From the IMG/VR virus record IMGVR_UViG_3300020731_000615, positions 1 to 35,961 of that record: 35,961 bases of DNA; one strand, given 5' to 3'. The notes under the pieces were generated by a model. It worked only from the letters and a program-made list of their open reading frames with translations. It had not been told where the DNA came from and did not search any database. Origin of the DNA: a virus. Position 1 is the stretch's first letter; the number at the start of each line of letters is the position of its first letter. A program made the translations under genes and the position numbers. Shown in pieces: positions 16,387 to 24,125 of this stretch.

Positions 16387-17186
16387 TAATATGTCTCCAA
16401 ATGATCAATACCTAAAGTCTTACGAAATTCTTCAGTGAACTTGCCATCAATTCGTAATCCATAACTTTGTTCCATGATACGCTCGCCGCCATGCCAGTCT
16501 ACATCATTCCACCATGCGGCACGAGTGTTCAAGTATGTTTTATCCTTAGTTTCAGGATCCCACAAGTAAAACGCTTTTTTAGTATTAGGACGTATGTGTA
16601 TAAACTCATTGCGATGCGGTTTAACTACATCAACTCCGTTTTTGGCATCTAAGTCTCTGTGTTCAAATGGAATGCCATCTGCTTCACAATGAAAGAATAT
16701 AACACGGCCAATATCTTCAAACACTGTACCTACTAAACTTTCAACCCACTTAACTACATTAGGAAAGTACTCTGCTTCGGGAGTTAGTTTACGTGGCGCA
16801 GTACGGTCATCCCACGAACCTTCTTCCCACAAATAGTAGTAAATGTAAGGATCGTATGCACCCATAGCCATTTTCAAATAACGTGTAAACTTGTTACGTT
16901 GTTGGAAGTTTTTAAAATCTGTCGGCATTAATTTTATGCCAGCTTGATATATAGGATCGTCTTTAGGTAGTTCCATAAACTCATCCATGGACTGATAGAT
17001 AGGTTTCCAACTGAGTTTGTAACTCATATTATCAAATGTAAACCCTGGTTTCATCCACGTGCCTTCTTTAGCGTACTCACGTGCTAGAGCAAAGCCTGTT
17101 AATATTTCAGGTTGTAGTTTATCAAACGTCTCCATGTCTAAGAACGGAGCCATATCTATATAAGTTTGTCCGTTAATCCCTCGCAT
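16386..17186 (-). CDS. 2OG-Fe(II) oxygenase-like protein (paralogue of 24126)
   Basis: A 266-residue protein. The start at 17186 is chosen because AAAGGA lies 6 bases upstream and because it aligns with the start of the paralogue at 24126 (GQTYIDMAPFLD versus GQIYIDLEKHVD). The iron site is GIPFEHRDLD (H176, D178), with WHGG (H232) and YGLRIDGKF (R245) later. Between them, FIHIRPNTKKAFYLWDPETK and YLNTRAAWWNDVDW are shared nearly block by block with the paralogue. It overlaps the upstream radical-SAM gene by 14 bases and the downstream oxygenase by one base. Confidence 0.78.
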   Translation of the reverse strand: MRGINGQTYIDMAPFLDMETFDKLQPEILTGFALAREYAKEGTWMKPGFTFDNMSYKLSWKPIYQSMDEFMELPKDDPIYQAGIKLMPTDFKNFQQRNKFTRYLKMAMGAYDPYIYYYLWEEGSWDDRTAPRKLTPEAEYFPNVVKWVESLVGTVFEDIGRVIFFHCEADGIPFEHRDLDAKNGVDVVKPHRNEFIHIRPNTKKAFYLWDPETKDKTYLNTRAAWWNDVDWHGGERIMEQSYGLRIDGKFTEEFRKTLGIDHLETY

Positions 17187-18237
17187 CATATTTCCTTTGA
17201 TATTTCTCTGGTATTGTATCATACAATGGTAAATTTTTATTTACAGCACCATCACGCAGTATAACTTGATGTACTAGTGGGCTGACTGGTTTACCAGGAA
17301 GCATATCTGCCCACGACTCAGTTTGATCTTCTTCTAGGTCAATTGTACGCACATCTGGCCATTGAATTATTTTAACTAATATGCCATTAATACGTAATGG
17401 ATAATGTACACGTATTCCGTAAGACGGTTCGTACTTGTAGTCCCAACCTTTACGTTTGCATATTTCAATTACCATGTCTACTAATTCTGACAAGTATATT
17501 TTTTCTTCACCCGGATGGCGTCCTATGTCTGTACCTACACGCACTCTGTAATTGTGTGGACTAAGAGTTTTTCCAAATTCTTGTATTTCGTCTAGACAAT
17601 ATTCTAATTGAGCAATAGTTTCAAGTGTATAGCTAACATTCTTAATTGGCATGTTTAATTTCATGCAATTATCAATGCCTTCCATTTGTTTTTTTCTAAC
17701 AGTATGCCCTTGATAGTCAGGATGGTTTAATCCTATCGTCCAAAACACATTAGACATATCTGCAAATTGTTGAGCATATTCATAGTCTGATAGATAAACT
17801 CCGTTGGTTAATATCATTATAGCTCGAGGCTTACCTGGTAACGATTGTATAGCACGACAAAGTTCAGGCAAGTCTTTTCTAGTAGTCGGTTCAGCACCCA
17901 TTAGAGCAATAGCATAACCATCGTCTTCCCATACTCGTATAATATCTAGTATGTTTTCTATGCTAGGATCTTTGCTCATGTTATCTGGAATTTGATAACA
18001 ATGTGGGCAATTTAAATTACAACGGTTAGTAATATCCAAACAGTATGTTTTGTTAGTTGGCCTATCATACTTGTAGTTAAGATAAAAGTTAGCATTAGGT
18101 TCAACTAGATGCTCACTTTCACCGTGCCATTTACATTTTTTTGAAAGCCATATAGATTCATCTCTTTCAAACAGGACAGCGGGAACGTGTCTGTAACAAT
18201 GTTCACATACTGATGTTGTATCGTGTATTTTATTCAT
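17173..18237 (-). CDS. Radical-SAM protein with N-terminal Cys motif, Tes/GrsAB-like layout
   Basis: A 354-residue protein. The N-terminal region has CEHCYRHVPA (C11, C14) and KKCKWHGE (C35, H38), the short metal-binding module found before the barrel in a group of radical-SAM enzymes that includes tetraether lipid synthase (Tes) and GDGT ring synthases. The barrel has DITNRCNLNCPHCYQ (C73, C77, C80), and GAEPT (113-117) replaces GGEPT. The C-terminal KPVSPLVHQVILRDGAVNK is shared with its tandem paralogue at 18230, which it overlaps by 8 bases. The layout suggests C-C bond or lipid-type chemistry, but only at family level; function is unproven. Confidence 0.85.
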   Translation of the reverse strand: MNKIHDTTSVCEHCYRHVPAVLFERDESIWLSKKCKWHGESEHLVEPNANFYLNYKYDRPTNKTYCLDITNRCNLNCPHCYQIPDNMSKDPSIENILDIIRVWEDDGYAIALMGAEPTTRKDLPELCRAIQSLPGKPRAIMILTNGVYLSDYEYAQQFADMSNVFWTIGLNHPDYQGHTVRKKQMEGIDNCMKLNMPIKNVSYTLETIAQLEYCLDEIQEFGKTLSPHNYRVRVGTDIGRHPGEEKIYLSELVDMVIEICKRKGWDYKYEPSYGIRVHYPLRINGILVKIIQWPDVRTIDLEEDQTESWADMLPGKPVSPLVHQVILRDGAVNKNLPLYDTIPEKYQRKYDARD

Positions 18238-19264
18238 GTCTATATTTTTCAGGTACTGTATCGTACAACATCTGCCCTTTGTTAACTGCTTGATCTCTTA
18301 GTATAACTTGATGTAGCAATGGACTCATTGGTTTTCCTGGAACTATGCTAGCCCACGATTCACTTTGTACTTCCTCTAAATCGATAGTCCTCACATCACA
18401 CCATTTAATAAATTTATGTTCAATTCCATTTATACGCACAGCATAGTGTGTGCGATTACCGCCTACGGGATCAGGCTCCCATGTCCATCTATTGTCTTGA
18501 CAAAACTGTTCGGCAACTGCAACTAACTCAGACAAGTATAGTTCTTTGAAGTCACCCTCTGGCACGCGGCCAATCTCAACACCTAATTGTATTCTAGCAT
18601 TGATCTTAAACTTTTGTACTTCGTGCATTACATCTGTTAGCTGTTCTAAATTGGCTAATGTATAGGTCAGTGTCTTAACATCTAATCCTAGCTTAATACA
18701 GTTTTCTAATCCTTCCATCTGCTTAGTACGTATCTGTCCGCCATTGTAGTCAGGATGATTAAGTCCAAATGTCCATTTTAAATTTGGTAATCCTTCAAAA
18801 CGACTTACATAATCCCATTTGGCTAGATACACTCCATTTGTAACGATTATAACATTTCTACGCTTGATGGGCAAGTTGTGTATAGCTCGAACTAGTTCAG
18901 GCAAGTCTCTACGCACAGTGGGTTCAGCACCAACTAAACTAACTGGCAATCCATTGTCTGGCCAGCTCAACACTTCAGATAGCAAATAATCTATACTAGG
19001 ATCCTTGCTGTTATTATCGGGCATTTGATAACAATGCGGGCAGTCTAAGTTACAGCGATTGGTAATGTCTAACCAATATGAACTTGGCCTACGTCTTTGA
19101 TATTGTTGACCTTTATAGAAATTTGTGTTAATATCTAGTATTGCTTCTTGGTATCCGTGCTTCGGGCAAGTTTTGCCCAACATCATTTTTCCATCCTTTT
19201 CAAATCGTTCAGCTGGTATGTGACGATAACATGTTTCACATAAGGATAGTGTTTGATTTAGCAT
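18230..19264 (-). CDS. Radical-SAM protein with N-terminal Cys motif (tandem paralogue)
   Basis: A 344-residue protein built like the gene at 17173: LCETCYRHIPAERFEKDG (C9, C12), GKTCPKHG (C33, H36), DITNRCNLDCPHCYQMPDN (C71, C75, C78), VGAEPTVRRDLPELVRAI, FGLNHPDYNGGQIRTKQMEG and KPMSPLLHQVILRDQAVNK. The two proteins are similar along their whole length, so this is a tandem duplication. It is the first gene of the minus block and starts 18 bases after a TATAAATT box in the palindromic intergenic region 19265-19303. The two may act as a heterodimer or on two steps; neither can be told from sequence. Confidence 0.87.
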   Translation of the reverse strand: MLNQTLSLCETCYRHIPAERFEKDGKMMLGKTCPKHGYQEAILDINTNFYKGQQYQRRRPSSYWLDITNRCNLDCPHCYQMPDNNSKDPSIDYLLSEVLSWPDNGLPVSLVGAEPTVRRDLPELVRAIHNLPIKRRNVIIVTNGVYLAKWDYVSRFEGLPNLKWTFGLNHPDYNGGQIRTKQMEGLENCIKLGLDVKTLTYTLANLEQLTDVMHEVQKFKINARIQLGVEIGRVPEGDFKELYLSELVAVAEQFCQDNRWTWEPDPVGGNRTHYAVRINGIEHKFIKWCDVRTIDLEEVQSESWASIVPGKPMSPLLHQVILRDQAVNKGQMLYDTVPEKYRHE

Positions 19265-19278
19265 ATTATTTTTTTGGT

Positions 19279-19290
19279 TATAAATTTATA
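19279..19290. promoter_or_regulatory. Palindromic TATAAATTTATA, possible bidirectional late promoter
   Basis: The 39-base divergent gap between the genes at 19264 (minus) and 19304 (plus) contains a perfect 12-base palindrome. Read on either strand it gives TATAAATT, one base from the T4 late box TATAAATA. The box ends 17 bases before the plus-strand ATG and 18 bases before the minus-strand ATG. Confidence 0.5.
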
Positions 19291-19303
19291 GATAATTAGT
19301 TAT

Positions 19304-19993
19304 ATGAATTACGAATACTACTACAATAATGTTCCTGGTCAGGGGCTTTGTCGGAACAATCTTATTTACACTAGTTTAATCAGCCACGATAAAAAAGTTT
19401 TTGTTCAATGGTACCATAATGATACTGAATATCATAAAGATAAGAACCAAGTAGTTGATCCTGCTAAAATGGAAGAGAAGTGGTTGCGCGAAGTAAACTA
19501 TTTGACTCAAATGCGTAATGCATATCCACATCTGGTTCCTACAATTAAGAACATAGATTTAGATGCTAGAAAGTTATATTTAGAAATAGACGGACCTGAC
19601 TTTTGGGAGCAAGCAGGATGTGATATAGCAAACTATGACAGTGTGCTACCCGATTGGCAAGATCAGATGCTTGACATCATTAAGACACATAAACAATTAG
19701 GATGGCACAAGTACAGTATGCATCCTAGCAGTTACTTTGTAGTAGATGGCAAACTAAAAAGTATCAACTATTTCTTTACTTACAAAAATACCGAATCTAA
19801 TATTAGTATACAAGATGTTGAAAGTCATATCTATTCTACTAGACAAGATGAAATGCGAAAACATTTAGACACGCTAGGAATTGAATGGAACAAACCTCAA
19901 CCATGGGCAGTAATGGATCAACTATGCTGGGCAAGTTTTAATACAAACTATCCAACAGATTTTATTGAACGAGTAAAAGAATGTATAAAATAA
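19304..19993 (+). CDS. Kinase-fold-like protein (paralogue of 13891)
   Basis: A 229-residue protein similar in layout to the gene at 13891: an opening NVPGQGLCRNNLIYTSLI, a strand VFVQWYHND, a helix WLREVNYLTQMRNAYP, the block DLDARKLYLEIDGPDFWE, DWQDQMLDIIKTHKQLGWHK, and SMHPSSYFVVDGKLKSINYF. The last segment lies where kinase-like folds keep the HxD-N catalytic loop and metal-binding D; both are replaced (SMHPSS, IN). It could be a pseudokinase or a binding protein. It overlaps the GNAT-like gene by 13 bases. Confidence 0.5.
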   Translation: MNYEYYYNNVPGQGLCRNNLIYTSLISHDKKVFVQWYHNDTEYHKDKNQVVDPAKMEEKWLREVNYLTQMRNAYPHLVPTIKNIDLDARKLYLEIDGPDFWEQAGCDIANYDSVLPDWQDQMLDIIKTHKQLGWHKYSMHPSSYFVVDGKLKSINYFFTYKNTESNISIQDVESHIYSTRQDEMRKHLDTLGIEWNKPQPWAVMDQLCWASFNTNYPTDFIERVKECIK

Positions 19994-20520
19994 TTCCTTG
20001 GTCATCTGATTTGGATCTATCTGAATTTTATGCAGATGCTGGCCGTAGAGGATTTGTAAACAACTCAAGTCAAAAGGCAATGATAGATTGTTTTAAAAAC
20101 GAAAAGCATTGGCAGGTATGGATTCTTTATTACAACGATCGTGCTGTGGGAAGCGTTGCGGCACACAGCATGGAAGAAGGCTATCGTATCTGTGCTAGAA
20201 CATGTGTACTATCTGATCTGCTACCATTAAACACGCTACGCACTAGAAATCAAATTATAACGCATCAGCATGTTACAGCACAGTATCTAATGCCAGCGTG
20301 TATAGCTTGGGCGCCACCTTGGGAAGATCTGTATATAACTAGTCACCCTAGCGAAGTAGGGACACAGCGACTAGTACATACTATATGGGGTCCTAGTCTA
20401 GAAAAGACAGGTGTATTAACTAGAGCCTTTGAAAAAGAATATCGCGGGCATTTACAAACATTTTGGAGATTGAATACCAATGTTTTCCTGCAACAACTAG
20501 ATTCTGTACCTAAAATTTAA
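19981..20520 (+). CDS. GNAT-like acetyltransferase, tentative
   Basis: A 179-residue protein. A central hairpin, HWQVWILYYNDRAVGSVAAH (about 42-62), resembles strands 2-3 of GNAT acetyltransferases, and ICARTCVLSDLLPLN follows in the strand 4 position. However, the region that should hold the acetyl-CoA pyrophosphate loop (ITHQHVTAQYLMPACIAWAP) has no clear Q/RxxGxG/A motif. The C-terminal part GVLTRAFEKEYRGHLQTFWR is unassigned. It follows the kinase-like gene with a 13-base overlap and ends in a 4-base convergent overlap with the TauD-like gene. It is real as a gene, but the family is uncertain. Confidence 0.5.
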   Translation: MYKIIPWSSDLDLSEFYADAGRRGFVNNSSQKAMIDCFKNEKHWQVWILYYNDRAVGSVAAHSMEEGYRICARTCVLSDLLPLNTLRTRNQIITHQHVTAQYLMPACIAWAPPWEDLYITSHPSEVGTQRLVHTIWGPSLEKTGVLTRAFEKEYRGHLQTFWRLNTNVFLQQLDSVPKI

Positions 20521-21374
20521 TCAACGTATCCAAAGACCATTCTGTGTAGTAAGCGGTCTCTTATTTTTTCAAAAGCCCAACGTTTGTGTATTCCAAACCA
20601 TTGGTCTCCAATTACTACATCACCGTCTTGCCAATCGTGGTGGTAACAATATTTGTCCTGTATTAAATGATCATGCAATGGTTTAGCTATAGCTAGACTT
20701 TCTTCTCTGGTCATTCCGTCATATCTTTCTAATTGATAAAAAGAATGATAAATTCCAAGTTTACCACTAGGATGCGGTATAACTACATTTTGTAATACTG
20801 GATTTGGATCAATCTCAATTCCGCCTGCTATAGGACCTCTAAAGTCTGCCGTAGCATAATAGATTCCTTTAAGATCTTTAATCTGATCCTTAGTGGTCTG
20901 ATCGAGGTCATTATATCCTAGTACGCTGTTAGTATAGCTGGTTCTTGATCCTGCTGTACCAGTTACTCCGTATAACCATACTAGTGGTCCTCGTTGTAGC
21001 CCGTGATTGCTGTTGAGAAGATGCGGTTGGTTATTGTGCCATTCCATGTCGTCTACGTAGCCTGCTGTTCCTGGCTTACCATGTTCATTAAGAGAACCAG
21101 TTACTCTTGTAATATGTCCATTTGGATCGTTAACTAAATCAGCAGTTTCATTTTCAAATTCATCTTGCCCCGGAGCATACTCAGTAGTAACGTTGCCAAA
21201 CATATATCCAACGTCTAATTGATCTTTCACTGTTAGCGATTGATTTCTAAAAACAATTAGTGTGCTGGCTTTTAATAGATCCGATGCCTGTTTGATATCA
21301 TCTTTAGTTGCTGTTCTTAAATCAAAATCATCAACTATAATTGCCCAGCCGTTTTCGTGTATATGATGTTTCAT
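20517..21374 (-). CDS. TauD-type 2OG-Fe(II) dioxygenase-like protein
   Basis: A 285-residue protein of TauD/clavaminate synthase type: KASTLIVFRNQSLTVKDQL near the N-terminus, DDMEWHNNQPHLL at the first metal motif (H113), and GDVVIGDQWFGIHKRWAF at the distal end (H263) with R278 in HRMVFGY as a possible 2-oxoglutarate contact. The family norm at the first motif is HxD or HxE; here the codons read H-N-N, so the carboxylate ligand is replaced by asparagine. Non-haem iron halogenases lack this carboxylate, but there it is Ala or Gly, so no such role is claimed. It is a single-gene minus unit converging on the GNAT-like gene. Confidence 0.8.
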   Translation of the reverse strand: MKHHIHENGWAIIVDDFDLRTATKDDIKQASDLLKASTLIVFRNQSLTVKDQLDVGYMFGNVTTEYAPGQDEFENETADLVNDPNGHITRVTGSLNEHGKPGTAGYVDDMEWHNNQPHLLNSNHGLQRGPLVWLYGVTGTAGSRTSYTNSVLGYNDLDQTTKDQIKDLKGIYYATADFRGPIAGGIEIDPNPVLQNVVIPHPSGKLGIYHSFYQLERYDGMTREESLAIAKPLHDHLIQDKYCYHHDWQDGDVVIGDQWFGIHKRWAFEKIRDRLLHRMVFGYVD

Positions 21375-21456
21375 TGAGTATTCTCTAATTTAATTATGCT
21401 ACATTTTAATAAAGATATATAACTGTAGACAAACGTATTTATGATAGGAAAATAAC

Positions 21457-22902
21457 ATGGTAATGAAGTTTCGAACCGATAAGAAACAACCAATTGTGTT
21501 TTGTATTTTGGATGTTTCAGATAACTGCCAAAGTACAGAAGCTACAACTGTTTGCAATAATTTATCTGACTTTCTTATAAATCGGTTTGATCTACATGGC
21601 TATGATATTTTTATTAGTAAAGACGAAGATGACTTGCTTCAATCTGTAGCAACTGAAGATTATACTCACGCTATAGTTATTTCATCGGGCACTAGTTTAG
21701 GTTTGTCAGATAGACTGTTTGATGCTGTAGAAGATCAATGCAAAGAAGATTTCTTTATAGCCGGCCACATACTCGATAGAGGCGATCATCCCTACTATAA
21801 GAAAAATGCCTGTTTTGAATTACATCAACAATTTTATATAATTAATCTAGAACAGTATAAAGAAATTGGTTGCCCTAGTGTAGGGCAAGAAGAGTGGGTA
21901 GAGTACCAACAAATTGCACCTATTCGTAGTAAAGAATGCCTGTATGGTGATCCGGAGATCCCAGTATGGATGTCTAAGGGCACTGAGCTTAAAACATATT
22001 CTGTTAAGCTACATGGATGGAACATTTTAAATGTTGCATTAGAACATGATAAAAAACTACTAACATTGAATCAAAGAATTCGTGACAGCAAAAAATATCT
22101 ATATTATGAATATGACCACGTGTTTTTACGACATCTAGCAGATATAAAACAATTACAATTTTTTGGAATGAATTTCTTTGCTGGCTGGAATTCTGATCAA
22201 CTGCGTAAGGACTTACCGTTTGACGGACCTGTTGAACAGTACGCTAGTGTAGGCATTGGATTTAATTGGATTAAAAATTTAGAAACAGTAGGATTCTCAA
22301 ACAATACCAAAGTTATCTTTACAGACATCAACTATAACTGTTTAATGTTTATGAGAAAGATGGTCGAAGAATGGGACGGCAAAGACTACGATGAATTCTA
22401 TTGGACTCATAAACCTATGTTGCCCAACAATCCTCCGCACATTCCCCCTTCATATAAAGATCAAATAAAAGAACAGTGGCAAAAGTTTTTAACCACGATC
22501 GACGATTGGGATTCATTATGGAGCAAGGTCAAAAGTTTAACCTATGATTATATCCTTATAGACTACACAGCATCTTATAATTTTGATTGGCTAGAGCCGG
22601 GTAAGAAAACATTACTTAATCTGAGCGACCTGTACAATCATAGTCCATTTATTGCTACTACTAGTTTAAAATATCGAATCAGTGCAGAAAATAATTTACT
22701 CCAAAAACTTAAAAATAAAGATCCTAACATAACGCTGTTGATTACATCAAGAGCAGCCGACGGATTCTGGAAATCTAAAATTGAGCAACGTATAGATAAA
22801 GTTAGTAATTTTTCTTATACTGATATTACAGATTTAAAAATACCTAGTTGGCACGAACTTGACTGGAAACATAACAGTGAACGTCCACTAGGAGTCAACT
22901 GA
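21457..22902 (+). CDS. Large unknown two-part protein
   Basis: A 481-residue protein without a firm family. AGGA lies seven bases before the ATG at 21457. Residues 1-150 read like a Rossmann or glycosyltransferase-like half (VFCILDVSDN, THAIVISSGTSLGLSDRLFD, FFIAGHILDRGDHPYY, FYIINLEQYKEIGCP). Residues 250-400 have a methyltransferase-like order: EQYASVGIGFNWIKNL, KVIFTDINYNCLMFMRK and YDYILIDYTASYNFDW. The middle contains ELKTYSVKLHGWNIL. It precedes an Asp/Asn-hydroxylase-like gene with a one-base overlap (TGATG). It may be a sugar- or peptide-binding scaffold or an enzyme; the domain ideas are low confidence. Confidence 0.7.
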   Translation: MVMKFRTDKKQPIVFCILDVSDNCQSTEATTVCNNLSDFLINRFDLHGYDIFISKDEDDLLQSVATEDYTHAIVISSGTSLGLSDRLFDAVEDQCKEDFFIAGHILDRGDHPYYKKNACFELHQQFYIINLEQYKEIGCPSVGQEEWVEYQQIAPIRSKECLYGDPEIPVWMSKGTELKTYSVKLHGWNILNVALEHDKKLLTLNQRIRDSKKYLYYEYDHVFLRHLADIKQLQFFGMNFFAGWNSDQLRKDLPFDGPVEQYASVGIGFNWIKNLETVGFSNNTKVIFTDINYNCLMFMRKMVEEWDGKDYDEFYWTHKPMLPNNPPHIPPSYKDQIKEQWQKFLTTIDDWDSLWSKVKSLTYDYILIDYTASYNFDWLEPGKKTLLNLSDLYNHSPFIATTSLKYRISAENNLLQKLKNKDPNITLLITSRAADGFWKSKIEQRIDKVSNFSYTDITDLKIPSWHELDWKHNSERPLGVN

Positions 22903-23546
22903 TGAAAGAATACTATCACTCAGACGGTCGCTATTTAAAATTAGATATAGCACTACCCTATAAAGAAATGTGTGCTGAGGCATTTGCATTACTTGATAAA
23001 TTTAGTCCTCACAGAGGCGATGAAGATTCGCATGGGTGGGAAAGTTTAACTATACACGGGCTTGGCTGGAATAAACATGAGAATTATGACGTGTATGGAT
23101 ATAAGAAAGGTAAAGATGCTAGCAATGATATGCACTGGACAGAAATTGCAGACCTATGCCCTATAACAACTAAATGGTTAAAAGAAGTATTTCCTTCTAA
23201 TAAGTACGGCCGTGTTAGATTTATGTTGCTACGTGCTGGCGGGAAAATTGCCTTACACAGCGATAGTAGTATAAAGCTGATTGAGAATATCAATGTTGCT
23301 CTTAATAATCCATTAGGTTGTAAATGGATATGGGGTGACGGTGAAGAATTAATTATGGAACCCGGAGGAGTGTATGCTATGAATCTACACTATCATCATT
23401 CTGTAATTAACAACAGTAATGAAGATCGTATGCATATGATTATTGCTAGACACGATGCTACAGATGAATGGAAACAACTAGTAGAAAAGGCAGCAGCCAA
23501 CCAAGGAATTACTGGCCAATATATTGTTATTGACGAACTACCTTAA
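22902..23546 (+). CDS. Aspartyl/asparaginyl beta-hydroxylase-like 2OG oxygenase
   Basis: A 214-residue protein with the typical late core of this family: GRVRFMLLRAGGKIALHSDS (H119, D121), IENINVALNNPLGCKWIW, then MEPGGVYAMNLHYHHSVINN (distal H165 or H166) and RMHMIIARHD, which provides the arginine that contacts 2-oxoglutarate. The N-terminal half (GWESLTIHGLGWNKHENYDV) is probably the substrate-side insert. The ATG overlaps the preceding stop by one base. Known relatives hydroxylate Asp/Asn side chains or small molecules. It ends in a 4-base convergent overlap with another oxygenase. Confidence 0.82.
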   Translation: MKEYYHSDGRYLKLDIALPYKEMCAEAFALLDKFSPHRGDEDSHGWESLTIHGLGWNKHENYDVYGYKKGKDASNDMHWTEIADLCPITTKWLKEVFPSNKYGRVRFMLLRAGGKIALHSDSSIKLIENINVALNNPLGCKWIWGDGEELIMEPGGVYAMNLHYHHSVINNSNEDRMHMIIARHDATDEWKQLVEKAAANQGITGQYIVIDELP

Positions 23547-24124
23547 TTTCTTACAAAAGCAATCATAAATGCTAGGCTAATTCTGTCTGAATTTACGGTG
23601 TTTGTTTTAACACCGTGTGCTAGCCATCCAGGGAATAATAATAATTTACCAACCTCTGGCTTATGCTCGTGTCGCGTTGTAAATTTTTGATAACACAATG
23701 ATGACACTGCTGGGCTCACTGGAGTCTCAAAAAATATATCACCATCATTTCCAGTAGTTTGAAAATAGTAGCACCCAGCGATGTCATATTCTCCGTGACT
23801 ATGTATATGCGTATGTCCACCAGTTGAATTTTTAACGATCCACGACTTTCTTTTATATTCTCTTTTTTGAAATCCAATTTCTTTACAGTATTGTTCAAGA
23901 TGTTGATCAATTGCCTGTGCTAGATTATTCATTTGCTTTTCAGAAAGTATGTCGGCTTCGACACTTGTAGTTTCAAAAGTTTTGCCCCATTGATAATAAT
24001 TAACAGAATCATCATATTGAACATTAACTAATGCATTAGACATTTCTGTTTCTACAGCATCTTTGTTTTCTAAAAAACAACTATATATAGGGGTCGGAAA
24101 TAGATTTTCAATTTTGTAAGTCAT
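23543..24124 (-). CDS. 2OG-Fe(II) oxygenase of the FPTPI phage/cyanophage type
   Basis: A 193-residue protein with the opening NLFPTPIYSCFL that marks a family of putative 2OG oxygenases common in marine phages. The iron site lies in GGHTHIHSHGEYDIAGCYYF (about 102-121), with the distal histidine in LLLFPGWLAHGVKTN and an arginine in SDRISLAFMI. The strand GDIFFETP is typical. It starts one base after the end of the 24126 gene, with which it forms a two-gene minus block next to the tail fibre. The substrate is unknown for the family. Confidence 0.82.
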   Translation of the reverse strand: MTYKIENLFPTPIYSCFLENKDAVETEMSNALVNVQYDDSVNYYQWGKTFETTSVEADILSEKQMNNLAQAIDQHLEQYCKEIGFQKREYKRKSWIVKNSTGGHTHIHSHGEYDIAGCYYFQTTGNDGDIFFETPVSPAVSSLCYQKFTTRHEHKPEVGKLLLFPGWLAHGVKTNTVNSDRISLAFMIAFVRN

Positions 24125-24125
24125 C

